A DNA stretch of 30,833 bases from Candidatus Hydrogenedentes bacterium UBA2224. Lineage in GTDB: Bacteria > Hydrogenedentota > Hydrogenedentia > Hydrogenedentales > SLHB01. The translations under genes were made by a program, and so were the position numbers. The notes under the pieces are model-generated. The model saw only the letters and a list, made by a program, of their open reading frames with translations, was not told the origin of the DNA and ran no database searches. Shown here piece by piece: positions 15,212 through 23,186 of this stretch. Each line of letters begins with the position of its first letter. Within the stretch, counting starts at the first letter, position 1. The stretch covers positions 3,077-33,909 of the forward strand of contig DDYW01000154.1 of the NCBI GenBank assembly GCA_002348185.1, given 5' to 3'.

Positions 15212-15907
15212 CTACAGCACAAAGCGGGAAACGCTTACCGCAAAACACCACACCGCCGAATAATACAGGGGCAAACCAAGGATCGTGTTCGCATACCCCG
15301 GGCACACAAACCGCTGCCGCCCCACAAAGATGTCCGACACATAGAACAGCACCGCCCCCGGCAACAGAATCGGCGGCCCCCCCGCTCCGACTGCCCCCGC
15401 CGCAAGCACTACCATCACCGAAATGCCCGCGACATACGCGAGCACAGACGCCTTCATTTCCCGTGAAACATGCGGCTTCAGCCAGCGCAGCACGATCCCC
15501 GACGGGATCAGCACCGACAACGCCGCGACCGCCGACCACACGGGCTCGATGCCAATGCGCAAAAACGCGTACATCAAGGTCAAATGCGCTCCAAGAAACG
15601 CAAACAGCCCGATCAAAAACAACACCTTGTCTTCATACGCAAGAAGCCAGTCGCCTATCCAGCACAACACCAGCGCCAACAGCACCCACCGGCCGTACGG
15701 CGTCTCGCGCGCTCCGCCCTCAAGGACAATCGCCACAAACGCCGTCGAGGCCACCATCTTGTAAAACACGCGCCCGAAAAAGCGCTTGCGCTCCGCCCCC
15801 AAATGAACCCCCAGTGCGATAACCAGCACAACCGTCCACACCACCAGTTGCGTCGTCAAAAGCCTCTCCTTAATCAACTGCCCCTGAATTCCCTCATACA
15901 CAACCAT
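15212..15907 (-). CDS. YhhN/TMEM86-like membrane protein (lysoplasmalogenase family)
   Basis: A 231-residue protein with about seven to eight hydrophobic segments and the YhhN (PF07947) hallmarks: LCWIGDWLLA (about 81-90), FLGAHLTLMYAF (about 104-115) and FYVSDIFVGRQRF with GLPLYYSAVW near the C-terminus. Eukaryotic members (TMEM86B) hydrolyse the vinyl-ether bond of lysoplasmalogen; bacterial relatives are poorly characterised. The start is uncertain: the ATG at 15907 has no clear ribosome binding site, whereas a TTG at 15859 (LTTQLVVW) has AAGGAGAGG just upstream. It lies 89 bases upstream of the TetR gene on the same strand, next to a ceramidase-like gene, which hints at a lipid theme. The 190-base spacer to the divergent oxidoreductase gene must hold promoters for both, but none is obvious. 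Confidence 0.78.
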   Translation of the reverse strand: MVVYEGIQGQLIKERLLTTQLVVWTVVLVIALGVHLGAERKRFFGRVFYKMVASTAFVAIVLEGGARETPYGRWVLLALVLCWIGDWLLAYEDKVLFLIGLFAFLGAHLTLMYAFLRIGIEPVWSAVAALSVLIPSGIVLRWLKPHVSREMKASVLAYVAGISVMVVLAAGAVGAGGPPILLPGAVLFYVSDIFVGRQRFVCPGYANTILGLPLYYSAVWCFAVSVSRFVL

Positions 15908-16098
15908 ATACCAATCCCGCCGCCCAAAAAAGTGTCGGCAACCCCATCCCTCCTATTCTTCGGGTCCATCCCGTCTCAGCCGCGGGCCGCCCGCCCCTCC
16001 GCATTGCCTCCTCTGGAATCCCCGGTCCCGCCGTGACACAATAACGGTCCTGAACCCGCGGCATTCCCGCCCGGTGCATTCAGAGAGGGGAACGCCTC

Positions 16099-17121
16099 AT
16101 GACCATCAACGACAAAGTCCGCGTCGGAGTGATCGGCGCAGGCGGCATGGCGCACGCCGTGCATCTGCCGTCCCTGGACCGCATCCCGGAAGCGCGGGTC
16201 GTCGCGATCTGCGACCTCGTGCCCGAACGGGCTGAAAGCGCCGCCGCCAAACATAAGATCCCGAAGGTCTACCCGATCCACGACCAGATGCTTGAACACG
16301 AAGACCTCGACGCGGTCCTCTGCCTCTGCGAACCCGACCGGCAGTTCCGGCCCGCGCTCGACGCGCTTACCGCGGGTAAACACGTCCTGCTCGAAAAACC
16401 CCCCGGCCTCACGCCGTTTCAGGCCCGCACCCTCATGCGCGCGGCGCGCCAGCACAACCGTATCCTGCAGGTGGCCTTCAACCGCCGGTTCATCCCCCTG
16501 GTGCAGGACGTCGTCCGGCGCATGCGCGACCTCACCCCCATCAACCAGGTCGTGGGCCATTTTATGAAACACGGCACCGCCGCCTTCTGCTCCGGCAGCA
16601 TCTGCGCCTTCGAGTCCGACACGATCCATGTGCTTGATTTGGTTCGCTGGCTTGCCGGCGCCCGCCCGGTCGAAGGCGCCATGATTCAATCGCAATTCGG
16701 CGACGTCGTCCCCAACGCGTGGAATGCCGTGGTCCGGTTCGACAACGGCGTCATCGGCGTCATCAAGGCCAATTACATGACCGGCGGCCGTACCCACATC
16801 GTCGAGATCCACGGCCCCCAGGCCAGCGCTTTCATCGATCTCGGGTTCGGCACGGCCTCGTGCAGCGCGCGCATCCTCGTCCACGGCAGCGGCGGCGCCT
16901 ACTCGCTCGCCGCCGAGGGCGCGGCCGAGAATCAGCTCATCGAACTTGACGGCCAACGCATCGCCGGCAGCGACGAGTTCTTCGCCTACTACGGGTTCCT
17001 TCAGGAAAACCAGGAGTTTATCGCCGCGGTTCGCGAAGGCCGCCCCAGCGCATGCGACATCGAAGAAGGCGTCAAAGCCTTTGAATTCGCCGAATTCCTC
17101 CACGAACACCGTCTCCCCTGA
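16099..17121 (+). CDS. Gfo/Idh/MocA-family NAD(P)-dependent oxidoreductase
   Basis: A 340-residue protein with the Rossmann nucleotide-binding motif VGVIGAGGMA (9-18), the family lysine motif HVLLEKPPGLT (about 95-105) and the substrate-site region SDTIHVLDLVRWLAG (about 173-187, D-x-x-x-H-like). The C-terminal alpha/beta domain is of the Gfo/Idh/MocA type. These enzymes oxidise or reduce hydroxyls of sugars, inositols and sugar-derived acids. The ATG at 16099 has GAGGGG about eight bases upstream. The stop is followed after 19 bases by the sialidase-SGNH gene, so the product probably works on a sugar released by that protein. No signal peptide: cytoplasmic. Confidence 0.92.
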   Translation: MTINDKVRVGVIGAGGMAHAVHLPSLDRIPEARVVAICDLVPERAESAAAKHKIPKVYPIHDQMLEHEDLDAVLCLCEPDRQFRPALDALTAGKHVLLEKPPGLTPFQARTLMRAARQHNRILQVAFNRRFIPLVQDVVRRMRDLTPINQVVGHFMKHGTAAFCSGSICAFESDTIHVLDLVRWLAGARPVEGAMIQSQFGDVVPNAWNAVVRFDNGVIGVIKANYMTGGRTHIVEIHGPQASAFIDLGFGTASCSARILVHGSGGAYSLAAEGAAENQLIELDGQRIAGSDEFFAYYGFLQENQEFIAAVREGRPSACDIEEGVKAFEFAEFLHEHRLP

Positions 17122-17140
17122 CACGAAAGGCACGAACGCC

Positions 17141-18964
17141 ATGCTCCTCTCGATGTCGGCATTCGCAATCGCCGCCGCGTTCAACGCGCCCGGCGACGAT
17201 CCCATGCAGTACGCGTTCATCACCTACGCCCGGATCGCGGATGAATCCGACGGCAGCGCCAATTGCTGGCCGTGCATGGCCCTGCTCGACGATGGCCGCA
17301 TCCTGGCCGTATGGGCGCGGCGCGCCGCCAACGCCCCCGACGACGCCATTGTCGCCGCCTTCTCGCGCGATTCCGGATGCACCTGGACGCCCCCAAACAC
17401 CCTCATCGCCACACCGGAGTTCATCGACGCCGATCCGAGCATCGTCGTGTCGGGACGCCGCGTGTTCGTATCGTGCACCGCCGTCCCGGGCGGCGGGATC
17501 AGCACCTCGACCCAGTGGTTCGTGCGCAGCGAAGACAACGGCGAAACGTGGTCCCAACCGTACACGGTTTCCTTCAACCACCGCTACACCTGCGGCAAAA
17601 CACACCGCGGTCTCCGCCTGGCGTCCGGCACGCTCCTGCTCGGCTACTCCTGGGAAACGAATCTCGAGGAAAGCGGCGTCCTGTCGTCCGAAGGCCAGAT
17701 GGACCTGCGCGCGGGCGTCATGCGCTCGACCGACAACGGCGATACCTGGACCAACGGCGGAGACACCCACGCCACGTTCGAAAAAATCAGCGACGGCGCC
17801 GTCTCCGGCACCGACGAACCCGCCATCGTCCAGCTCGACGACGGCGCCCTCTACATGCTCATGCGCACCGGCGCCTCCCATCTCTACGAAGCCCGGAGCA
17901 ACGACGAAGGACTCACCTGGCGCGATGTCAAACTCAGCCCCCTCATCGGTTCCAACGCCCCCGCCGCGCTCGCGCCATTCACCGCCGGCGACCGCAAAGG
18001 CATCGTGGCCGTCTGGAACAATTCCACCCAGCGCGTGCCCCTCTCCGCGGCGGCCTCCTTTGACGGCGGCATGACCTGGACCAGCCCCCGCGACATCGCC
18101 CAGCCCTACACCAGCGGCCAGGCGTCGTATCCGTCCTGCGTGCAAGCTCCCGACGGCGCCCTGCTCGCGGTCTGGCAACAGGACTTCCCAGCCGGACGGG
18201 CGGTACGCATGGCCCGGTTCAGTCTGCCGTGGCTTCTCGCGCAAGCGTCCGCCGCGCCAGACCCCGCCGCGAGCAGCCTCCGGCCGGAGTCCCCCGCCCC
18301 CGAACGCATCATCGTCGCCCTGGGAGATTCCACTACCGCTCCGCGCGGGCCGCTGCTGGTCTATCCCGCGCTGCTGCAAACGGACCTGGCCGCGCACGGC
18401 ATCCCCGTACGTGTGATCAACGCCGGCGTCCCCGGCGACGATACCCGCATGGCCCGCCAACGATTCCACAACGATGTCCTGGCACACAATCCCGGACTCG
18501 TCCTGCTCTCGTTCGGCATCAACGACTCGGCCGTGGACGTCCCGAAAGGCGCTACGGCCCCCCGCGTTCCGCTCGAAGAATACGAGGCCAATCTACGGTT
18601 GTTCATTGCCGAACTGCGCAAGACCAGCGCTGTCCCCGTGTTGTTTACCCCCAACCCCCTCGCGTGGACGCCCCTGCTGCTCGAAATGTACGGCAGACCG
18701 CCGTACGACATCTCGTCGAATGCCGGCTTCAACCTCCTGCTCGAACCGTACGCCGAGGCCATGCGCCGCGTCGCCGCGGCGGAACGCGTCCCCCTCGTCG
18801 ATACCCGCGCCGGTCTCGCGCAGCTCGCCGACCGCGCCGGCCTCGAAAACCTGCTCCTTGACGGCATGCACCCCAACGACACCGCGCACCGGTTTATCGC
18901 GGACCGGCTCCTCGAATGTCTTCTGCCGCTGCTTTCAGACGGCAACGCTGGCCGGGAACCCTGA
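17141..18964 (+). CDS. Sialidase-like (BNR repeat) protein fused to an SGNH esterase
   Basis: A 607-residue two-domain protein. The N-terminal part (about 25-365) is a six-bladed sialidase-type beta-propeller with five Asp-box motifs S-x-D-x-G-x-T-W at residues 75-82, 130-137, 196-203, 253-260 and 306-313. TDEPAIVQLDDG and MLMRTG supply the Glu and Arg typical of BNR_2 sialidase-like families. A classical FRIP motif is not evident. The C-terminal part (about 388-600) is an SGNH hydrolase: ALGDST with Ser397, INAGVPGD, SFGIND and LDGMHPND with Asp574 and His577. I start at the ATG at 17141, since the open frame upstream (to 16946) lies inside the oxidoreductase gene. The N-terminus has a hydrophobic run but no typical signal, so export is uncertain. 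One idea is a sialidase plus sialate O-acetylesterase in one chain. Confidence 0.82.
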   Translation: MLLSMSAFAIAAAFNAPGDDPMQYAFITYARIADESDGSANCWPCMALLDDGRILAVWARRAANAPDDAIVAAFSRDSGCTWTPPNTLIATPEFIDADPSIVVSGRRVFVSCTAVPGGGISTSTQWFVRSEDNGETWSQPYTVSFNHRYTCGKTHRGLRLASGTLLLGYSWETNLEESGVLSSEGQMDLRAGVMRSTDNGDTWTNGGDTHATFEKISDGAVSGTDEPAIVQLDDGALYMLMRTGASHLYEARSNDEGLTWRDVKLSPLIGSNAPAALAPFTAGDRKGIVAVWNNSTQRVPLSAAASFDGGMTWTSPRDIAQPYTSGQASYPSCVQAPDGALLAVWQQDFPAGRAVRMARFSLPWLLAQASAAPDPAASSLRPESPAPERIIVALGDSTTAPRGPLLVYPALLQTDLAAHGIPVRVINAGVPGDDTRMARQRFHNDVLAHNPGLVLLSFGINDSAVDVPKGATAPRVPLEEYEANLRLFIAELRKTSAVPVLFTPNPLAWTPLLLEMYGRPPYDISSNAGFNLLLEPYAEAMRRVAAAERVPLVDTRAGLAQLADRAGLENLLLDGMHPNDTAHRFIADRLLECLLPLLSDGNAGREP

Positions 18965-18965
18965 T

Positions 18966-20054
18966 ATGAATGTCCCCACCGCGCCGCAACAACTCCGCAG
19001 CTACATCGCCCCTGGCTGTCCCGCGACCCGCGCCCCCTGCGACGGGTCCGAACCACCCCTGCGGATCGAGTTCGGGTTCACCCCCCGCTGGTACCGCACC
19101 CGGTGCGGCATCGATTTCGGACCGCGCTGGCACCTCGATCCCCAGTACCGCGCGCAGACCGTGCGCCAGATGCGCGCCGTGCTTCGCCAGACCTTTCCCG
19201 GTCTCCCCTGGCGCACGAACGAAGCCGTGCCCGTCCCCAATCTCGACGGCATCCACGGCGGACTCACCATCGCCCGCATCTTTGGCATCCCCGTCGAGTA
19301 CTATCCCGACAACTGGCCCGCCGCGCGGCTCCAGTTCATCCCTCCGGAAATCATCGACAGACTCGCGCCCCCCGACCTGTCCATCAACCCCATTTTCGAA
19401 CAGATCGAATCTCAGATGGACGACATCCAGCGCGAAGCGGGGCGGATCGAGGGCTATATCAACTGGCAGGGTGTCTTGAACAGCGCTTACCGCATCCGGG
19501 GACCTGAGATCTTCACCGATCTCCTGGTCGAGCCGGGACGCGCCCATCATCTGTTCCACGTCATCACCGAGACCATGCTCGCCGGCATGCGGCGCGTCTA
19601 CGATCGCCAGCGCGCAACCGGCGTCCGCGTCCGCCATGCCACCGTCAGCAACTGTCTCGTCAACATGGTTTCCCCCGGCCAGTACCAGGAACACCTCCTG
19701 CCGTACGACCAACGCATCGCCGGGGCCTTCGACCTCTTCGGCATCCACAACTGCGCATGGAACGTCAACCCCTATATCGACGACTACGCCGCCGTCCCCA
19801 ATCTCGCGTACGTGGATATGGGCCTCGACTCGGATCTCGGGCGCGCCCGGGAACGATGCCCCAACGCGCGCCGCGCCGTTATGTACACCCCCCGCGACCT
19901 CGCCGCCAAATCCGAGCAGCAGCTCCGCGACGACCTCGCCCGGATCCTGCATGAGTTGGGACCGTGTGACGTGGTGATGGCCGACATCGACGACAACACC
20001 CCCGATTCGCGCGTCACGTTTTTTGCCCGGGCCGCCGCAAATCTCCCGCCCTGA
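18966..20054 (+). CDS. URO-D-family protein, MtaA/CmuA-like methyltransferase candidate
   Basis: A 362-residue protein related to the uroporphyrinogen decarboxylase superfamily, recognisable from the NSAYRIRGPEIFTDLLVEP segment (about 172-190) and the TIM-barrel pattern. It carries FGIHNC (His261, Cys263), the H-x-C part of the zinc site used by corrinoid-dependent methyltransferases such as MtaA and CmuA; a later Cys334 (LGPCDVV) could be the third ligand. True heme-pathway UroD lacks this site, so heme synthesis is unlikely. The ATG at 18966 is one base after the sialidase-SGNH stop, indicating translational coupling. A frame open from 18474 overlaps that gene and is rejected. The 3' end is nine bases from the stop of the opposing histidine kinase. 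Its substrate is unknown; demethylation of a methylated sugar or related compound would fit the operon but is speculation. Confidence 0.75.
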   Translation: MNVPTAPQQLRSYIAPGCPATRAPCDGSEPPLRIEFGFTPRWYRTRCGIDFGPRWHLDPQYRAQTVRQMRAVLRQTFPGLPWRTNEAVPVPNLDGIHGGLTIARIFGIPVEYYPDNWPAARLQFIPPEIIDRLAPPDLSINPIFEQIESQMDDIQREAGRIEGYINWQGVLNSAYRIRGPEIFTDLLVEPGRAHHLFHVITETMLAGMRRVYDRQRATGVRVRHATVSNCLVNMVSPGQYQEHLLPYDQRIAGAFDLFGIHNCAWNVNPYIDDYAAVPNLAYVDMGLDSDLGRARERCPNARRAVMYTPRDLAAKSEQQLRDDLARILHELGPCDVVMADIDDNTPDSRVTFFARAAANLPP

Positions 20055-20063
20055 ACCCGTCCC

Positions 20064-21908
20064 TCACACTGTGACGACAGTCTTCACGACGTCCAAGAGT
20101 TCGTTCATCCGAAACGGTTTTGCGAGGAACCCGGCCAGTTCGCCGTCCGGGAACCGGTCTGTCGAGCCGTCCCGGCCGTAGCCGCTGCACAACACGACCG
20201 GGACTGCCGGGTCAATCTCGCGAATCCGGTCAAACGCTTCGCGCCCGTTCATCCCCGGCATGGCCATGTCCAACAGCACCACGTCGATCCCGCCCGCGTG
20301 CTTTTCAAGCAGCGCCAGACCACTGTCGCCATCCGGAGCCACGAACACCCGGTATCCGGCCATGCCGAGCATGGCCGCCCCCAGTTCCCGCACCTGCGGT
20401 TCATCGTCGATGATAAGCACCGTGCCCGACCCCGTCGCCTCTACACGTGGCTCGGCCGCGGAAGCCTCCGGAACCGCCGCCATCTTCGGCGGCAACAGCA
20501 TCCGAAACGTCGTCCCTTTCCCCGGAACACTGTCGACGCAAAGACCCCCGTGGTGTCCCCGGATGATCCCGAGCACGGCCGCCAGGCCCAGGCCGCGGCC
20601 CGCAAATTTGGTGGAGTAGAAGGGGTCGAAGATGTGCGCGAGCGTTTGCCTATCCATGCCGCACCCCGTATCCGACACGTCCAGATACACATACTCGCCC
20701 GGCGCCATGCCGTCCCCGGCCTGGAACGCTTCAGCGTCTTCCCCCGTCCAGTACACGACGCCGGTCGCGATCGTCACCACGCCCGGCTGGTCCTCGAGCG
20801 CCTCACTGGCGTTGGTCACCAGGTTCATCACCACCTGCCGCAATTGCGTCGCGTCCCCCTCCACAAACGGCAGCATGTCCGTCAGGCGGAACTCCACCCG
20901 CGTATTCTTCGAAATCGCTACGCCGATCAATCCGGCCATCTCCCGCGCCAGGTCATTCAAATCCACCAACTCCTGAATCAGCCGGCCCTTCCCCGAATAC
21001 GCCAGCATCTGCCGGCACAGGTCCGCCGCGCGCGTGGCGGCCGTCCCGATCTCCCGGAGATACCGCTGCACCGGCGAACACGCGTCCAGCTCGACCTGAG
21101 CGAGTTCGACGTTGCCCAGCACGCCCACCAGCAGATTGTTGAAGTCGTGGGCAATGCCTCCCGCCAGCACCCCCAGACTTTCGAGCTTCTGCGCGTGCTG
21201 CATCTCCGCTTCCAGCTGCCGCCGTTCTTCCTCGCCGCGGCGTAACTCCCCGGCCCGGCGGTGCAGGGAGCAGAGATGCCCCAGCGATACCGCGAACAGC
21301 GCCAAAATCCGGCACTCGTCTTCCGTGATCTCCCGGTGACTCAGTTGATTGTCCGTGCAGATGAAACCGATGACGTCCTCTCCATCCCACAATGGCGCCG
21401 TCACATGGGTTCCCTGCCCGACCGTCGTGCCCTCGGCATCACGCAGGTCCGTGTTGGTGCGCAGCACAAACTTGACCTCGTGATTCAGGACCCGCCGCAT
21501 GTCGTCATCGTCGTCCGTGAGCCGCACCTTGCGCTGGCGTTCATCGCGCAAGGCGCCGTCTTCGCCCACCCCGTACGAACCGCGCAGAACCCCCGGCTCG
21601 GCGTCCCGGAACCAAATCCCGATACGCTCGAATCCCAGCCGCGTGACCGCCAGACTCGCCGCGGTCCGGCACAACTCGTCCAGCCCCGGCGCCTTGGAAA
21701 GCGCGTTCTGGACTTCCAGCAGCGTCTGCAACTGGGCGCTGAACTCGGGAATCCCCGGGCCGCTGGTCTCCACGGTCGCCAGACGTCCCCGCTCACGACG
21801 TGTCCTCGACACAGTCTGCCCGATAGTCAACGTCTCTGGATTCCCGGTATCATCCCCGTGGCGCGGACAAATGCGGATCTCCTGTTCCTGTTCTCGGTCC
21901 AACGTCAT
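20064..21908 (-). CDS. Soluble hybrid sensor histidine kinase (GAF - HisKA - HATPase - receiver)
   Basis: A 614-residue signalling protein with no membrane segment. Order of domains: GAF-like sensor (about 60-215), coiled linker (220-245), HisKA dimerisation helix with phospho-acceptor His254 (GIAHDFNNLL), HATPase_c with the N box MNLVTNASEAL (361-371), G1 DTGCGM (413-418) and G2 GRGLGL (437-442), and a C-terminal receiver (about 497-614) with acidic pocket IIDDE, phospho-acceptor Asp547 (LLDMAMPGMNG) and Lys597 (LAKPF). It would sense a cytoplasmic signal and relay phosphate to its own receiver, then to a partner or phosphotransfer protein that is not in the window. The start at 21908 has GGGGGA about eleven bases upstream, and a promoter-like sequence lies 70-98 bases upstream. 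Confidence 0.92.
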   Translation of the reverse strand: MTLDREQEQEIRICPRHGDDTGNPETLTIGQTVSRTRRERGRLATVETSGPGIPEFSAQLQTLLEVQNALSKAPGLDELCRTAASLAVTRLGFERIGIWFRDAEPGVLRGSYGVGEDGALRDERQRKVRLTDDDDDMRRVLNHEVKFVLRTNTDLRDAEGTTVGQGTHVTAPLWDGEDVIGFICTDNQLSHREITEDECRILALFAVSLGHLCSLHRRAGELRRGEEERRQLEAEMQHAQKLESLGVLAGGIAHDFNNLLVGVLGNVELAQVELDACSPVQRYLREIGTAATRAADLCRQMLAYSGKGRLIQELVDLNDLAREMAGLIGVAISKNTRVEFRLTDMLPFVEGDATQLRQVVMNLVTNASEALEDQPGVVTIATGVVYWTGEDAEAFQAGDGMAPGEYVYLDVSDTGCGMDRQTLAHIFDPFYSTKFAGRGLGLAAVLGIIRGHHGGLCVDSVPGKGTTFRMLLPPKMAAVPEASAAEPRVEATGSGTVLIIDDEPQVRELGAAMLGMAGYRVFVAPDGDSGLALLEKHAGGIDVVLLDMAMPGMNGREAFDRIREIDPAVPVVLCSGYGRDGSTDRFPDGELAGFLAKPFRMNELLDVVKTVVTV

Positions 21909-21977
21909 GCGGCTTGTTTCCCCCGTCGCGATGCGCTACGCAAGATGTTCCCCAAAACCCACTGAACTTGCCTATGT

Positions 21978-22006
21978 ATTGTACCCCGTTCTTCCCAAAT
22001 CGTAAA
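21978..22006 (-). promoter_or_regulatory. Sigma70-type promoter for the hybrid histidine kinase
   Basis: On the minus strand TTTACG (22001-22006) and TACAAT (21978-21983, one mismatch to the -10 consensus) are separated by 17 bp. The start codon is 69 bases downstream. The -35 has two mismatches. Confidence 0.55.
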
Positions 22007-22052
22007 CCGCTCCACCAATTCCTCTGACCGGGGATCCCCTGTCGCAGTCCTC

Positions 22053-23093
22053 TTAACGGGTGAAGATCCGCGCATACTCCCCATAGGCCTGAGCGGCCGT
22101 TGCATCGCCCGAGGACCGAAGAAATTCCCGGTATCCCCACGTAATCGACGTGTCCGTATAGTCTCCCGCTAATTCCAGCTTCGCCCGGAACTTCTCCGCC
22201 GGCACCGCACGCCAGAACGGCGCCGTCTCTGGGCTGTTCACGTGCGTCTTCAGACCAAACCGGGCCACATAGTCCTCCACGCTGGTCACGTTCAGTTCTC
22301 CGCTCTCCACGTTGGCCCAAAACGCCGTGCCCGTCGCGGCGCACGCCGCTGCCATCGCTTCAAAAAACGGCCGCCGCTGGGCCAGTGTGTAACAGGCAAG
22401 ATGTTCCCCGCTGTCCTGCAACGCCACAATGTCTATAAACGCCGCGCCCAAAATACCCTTCCAGAAATCCGAATACGCTTCCGGAGTCGCCCACCGGAAA
22501 TCCCCCAGATAACACCCTTCATCGAGTCTGAAAAAGGGCGATATCATCACGGGTTTGTCCGGCGCCGCCGCCTTGCAACCGCGCGATACGCCCACATACA
22601 GGTCGTGCGCAAGCGCTCCCTGACGGTCCCACATCACGTAGCATTCGTAGGGGATATAGAAGCCCGCGAAGCTCGCATGATGCCCGTATGTCTCCTGAAG
22701 AAGCACTGCCCGTTCGGTTCCCCGCCGCACTTCGTTCCCGGCGCCCTCGAGCGTCCACCAGTTCGGAGCCGCCAGCGTGTCCAGGTAGACGTGGAGGCCG
22801 CGCGCATCCAGACGGTCCAGCAGCGCGTCAAAGGCCCCGCCCCCCTCGGGACCCGCATACGGCCCGTTGAAAATGATCGTGTCCATCCCGAGCGCCTGAA
22901 GCTGATCGAGTTCCTCTTCCCACGCGGTCTCCGGCAAGGCCAGGTCGTCCGGCGTCAACCACCAGAGTGTTCCCGCAAGACGGGCCTCGCCCCCCGCTCC
23001 GCTCAGGGATGCACAACCGCAGACCCCAGTCGCGAAAATCCCGCAACAAAACAAAAGACCTCCCGCCCAATTAACCGTGAAATATCGTGACAT
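22053..23093 (-). CDS. DUF4434-like exported TIM-barrel protein, possible lipoprotein
   Basis: About 346 residues from the ATG at 23093 (AAGGT nine bases upstream; another ATG at 23102 gives three more residues). The N-terminus is a signal sequence (WAGGLLFCCGIFATGVCGCAS); cysteines at its end could be a lipobox, although the residue pattern is not canonical. The mature part reads as a TIM barrel of the DUF4434 glycosidase-like group: GTLWWLTPDDL, LQALGMDTIIFNGPYAG, LHVYLDTLAAP, FAGFYIPYECYVMWDR and DIVALQDSG strands follow in order, as expected for barrel strands ending in acidic residues. DUF4434 proteins are commonly encoded with carbohydrate-active genes, but no activity is certain. The gene follows the epimerase on the same strand with an 86-base gap. 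Confidence 0.72.
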   Translation of the reverse strand: MSRYFTVNWAGGLLFCCGIFATGVCGCASLSGAGGEARLAGTLWWLTPDDLALPETAWEEELDQLQALGMDTIIFNGPYAGPEGGGAFDALLDRLDARGLHVYLDTLAAPNWWTLEGAGNEVRRGTERAVLLQETYGHHASFAGFYIPYECYVMWDRQGALAHDLYVGVSRGCKAAAPDKPVMISPFFRLDEGCYLGDFRWATPEAYSDFWKGILGAAFIDIVALQDSGEHLACYTLAQRRPFFEAMAAACAATGTAFWANVESGELNVTSVEDYVARFGLKTHVNSPETAPFWRAVPAEKFRAKLELAGDYTDTSITWGYREFLRSSGDATAAQAYGEYARIFTR

Positions 23094-23165
23094 TCCAATC
23101 ATACCTTGTTGAATGAGCGCCCCGTCCCGCGAAAGGCCGCAGCCGGGAAACGGTCATCTGCACGT

Positions 23166-23186
23166 CACGGTGCACTTTTCACCGTG
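23166..23186. repeat. Hairpin overlapping the 3' end of the epimerase gene
   Basis: CACGGTG (23166-23172) and CACCGTG (23180-23186) form a 7-bp stem around a 7-nt loop, overlapping the epimerase stop codon at 23179-23181. It has no adjacent T-run on the minus strand, so a terminator role is weak. Confidence 0.4.

Noticed and set aside
15123..15539. N-terminal extension of the TetR regulator
   Set aside because: Overlaps the YhhN-like gene and is antisense-type low-complexity sequence; the TetR helix-turn-helix begins after 15122.
15976..17223. Minus-strand open frame of 415 codons
   Set aside because: Antisense to the Gfo/Idh/MocA oxidoreductase. It is Gly/Ala/Val/Asp-rich and mirrors its codons.
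17072..18487. Minus-strand open frame of 471 codons
   Set aside because: Antisense to the sialidase-SGNH gene; no motif.
19549..19566. TGTTCCACGT half-match to parS in the URO-D-family gene
   Set aside because: Only one arm matches; the other arm does not, and it encodes conserved protein sequence.
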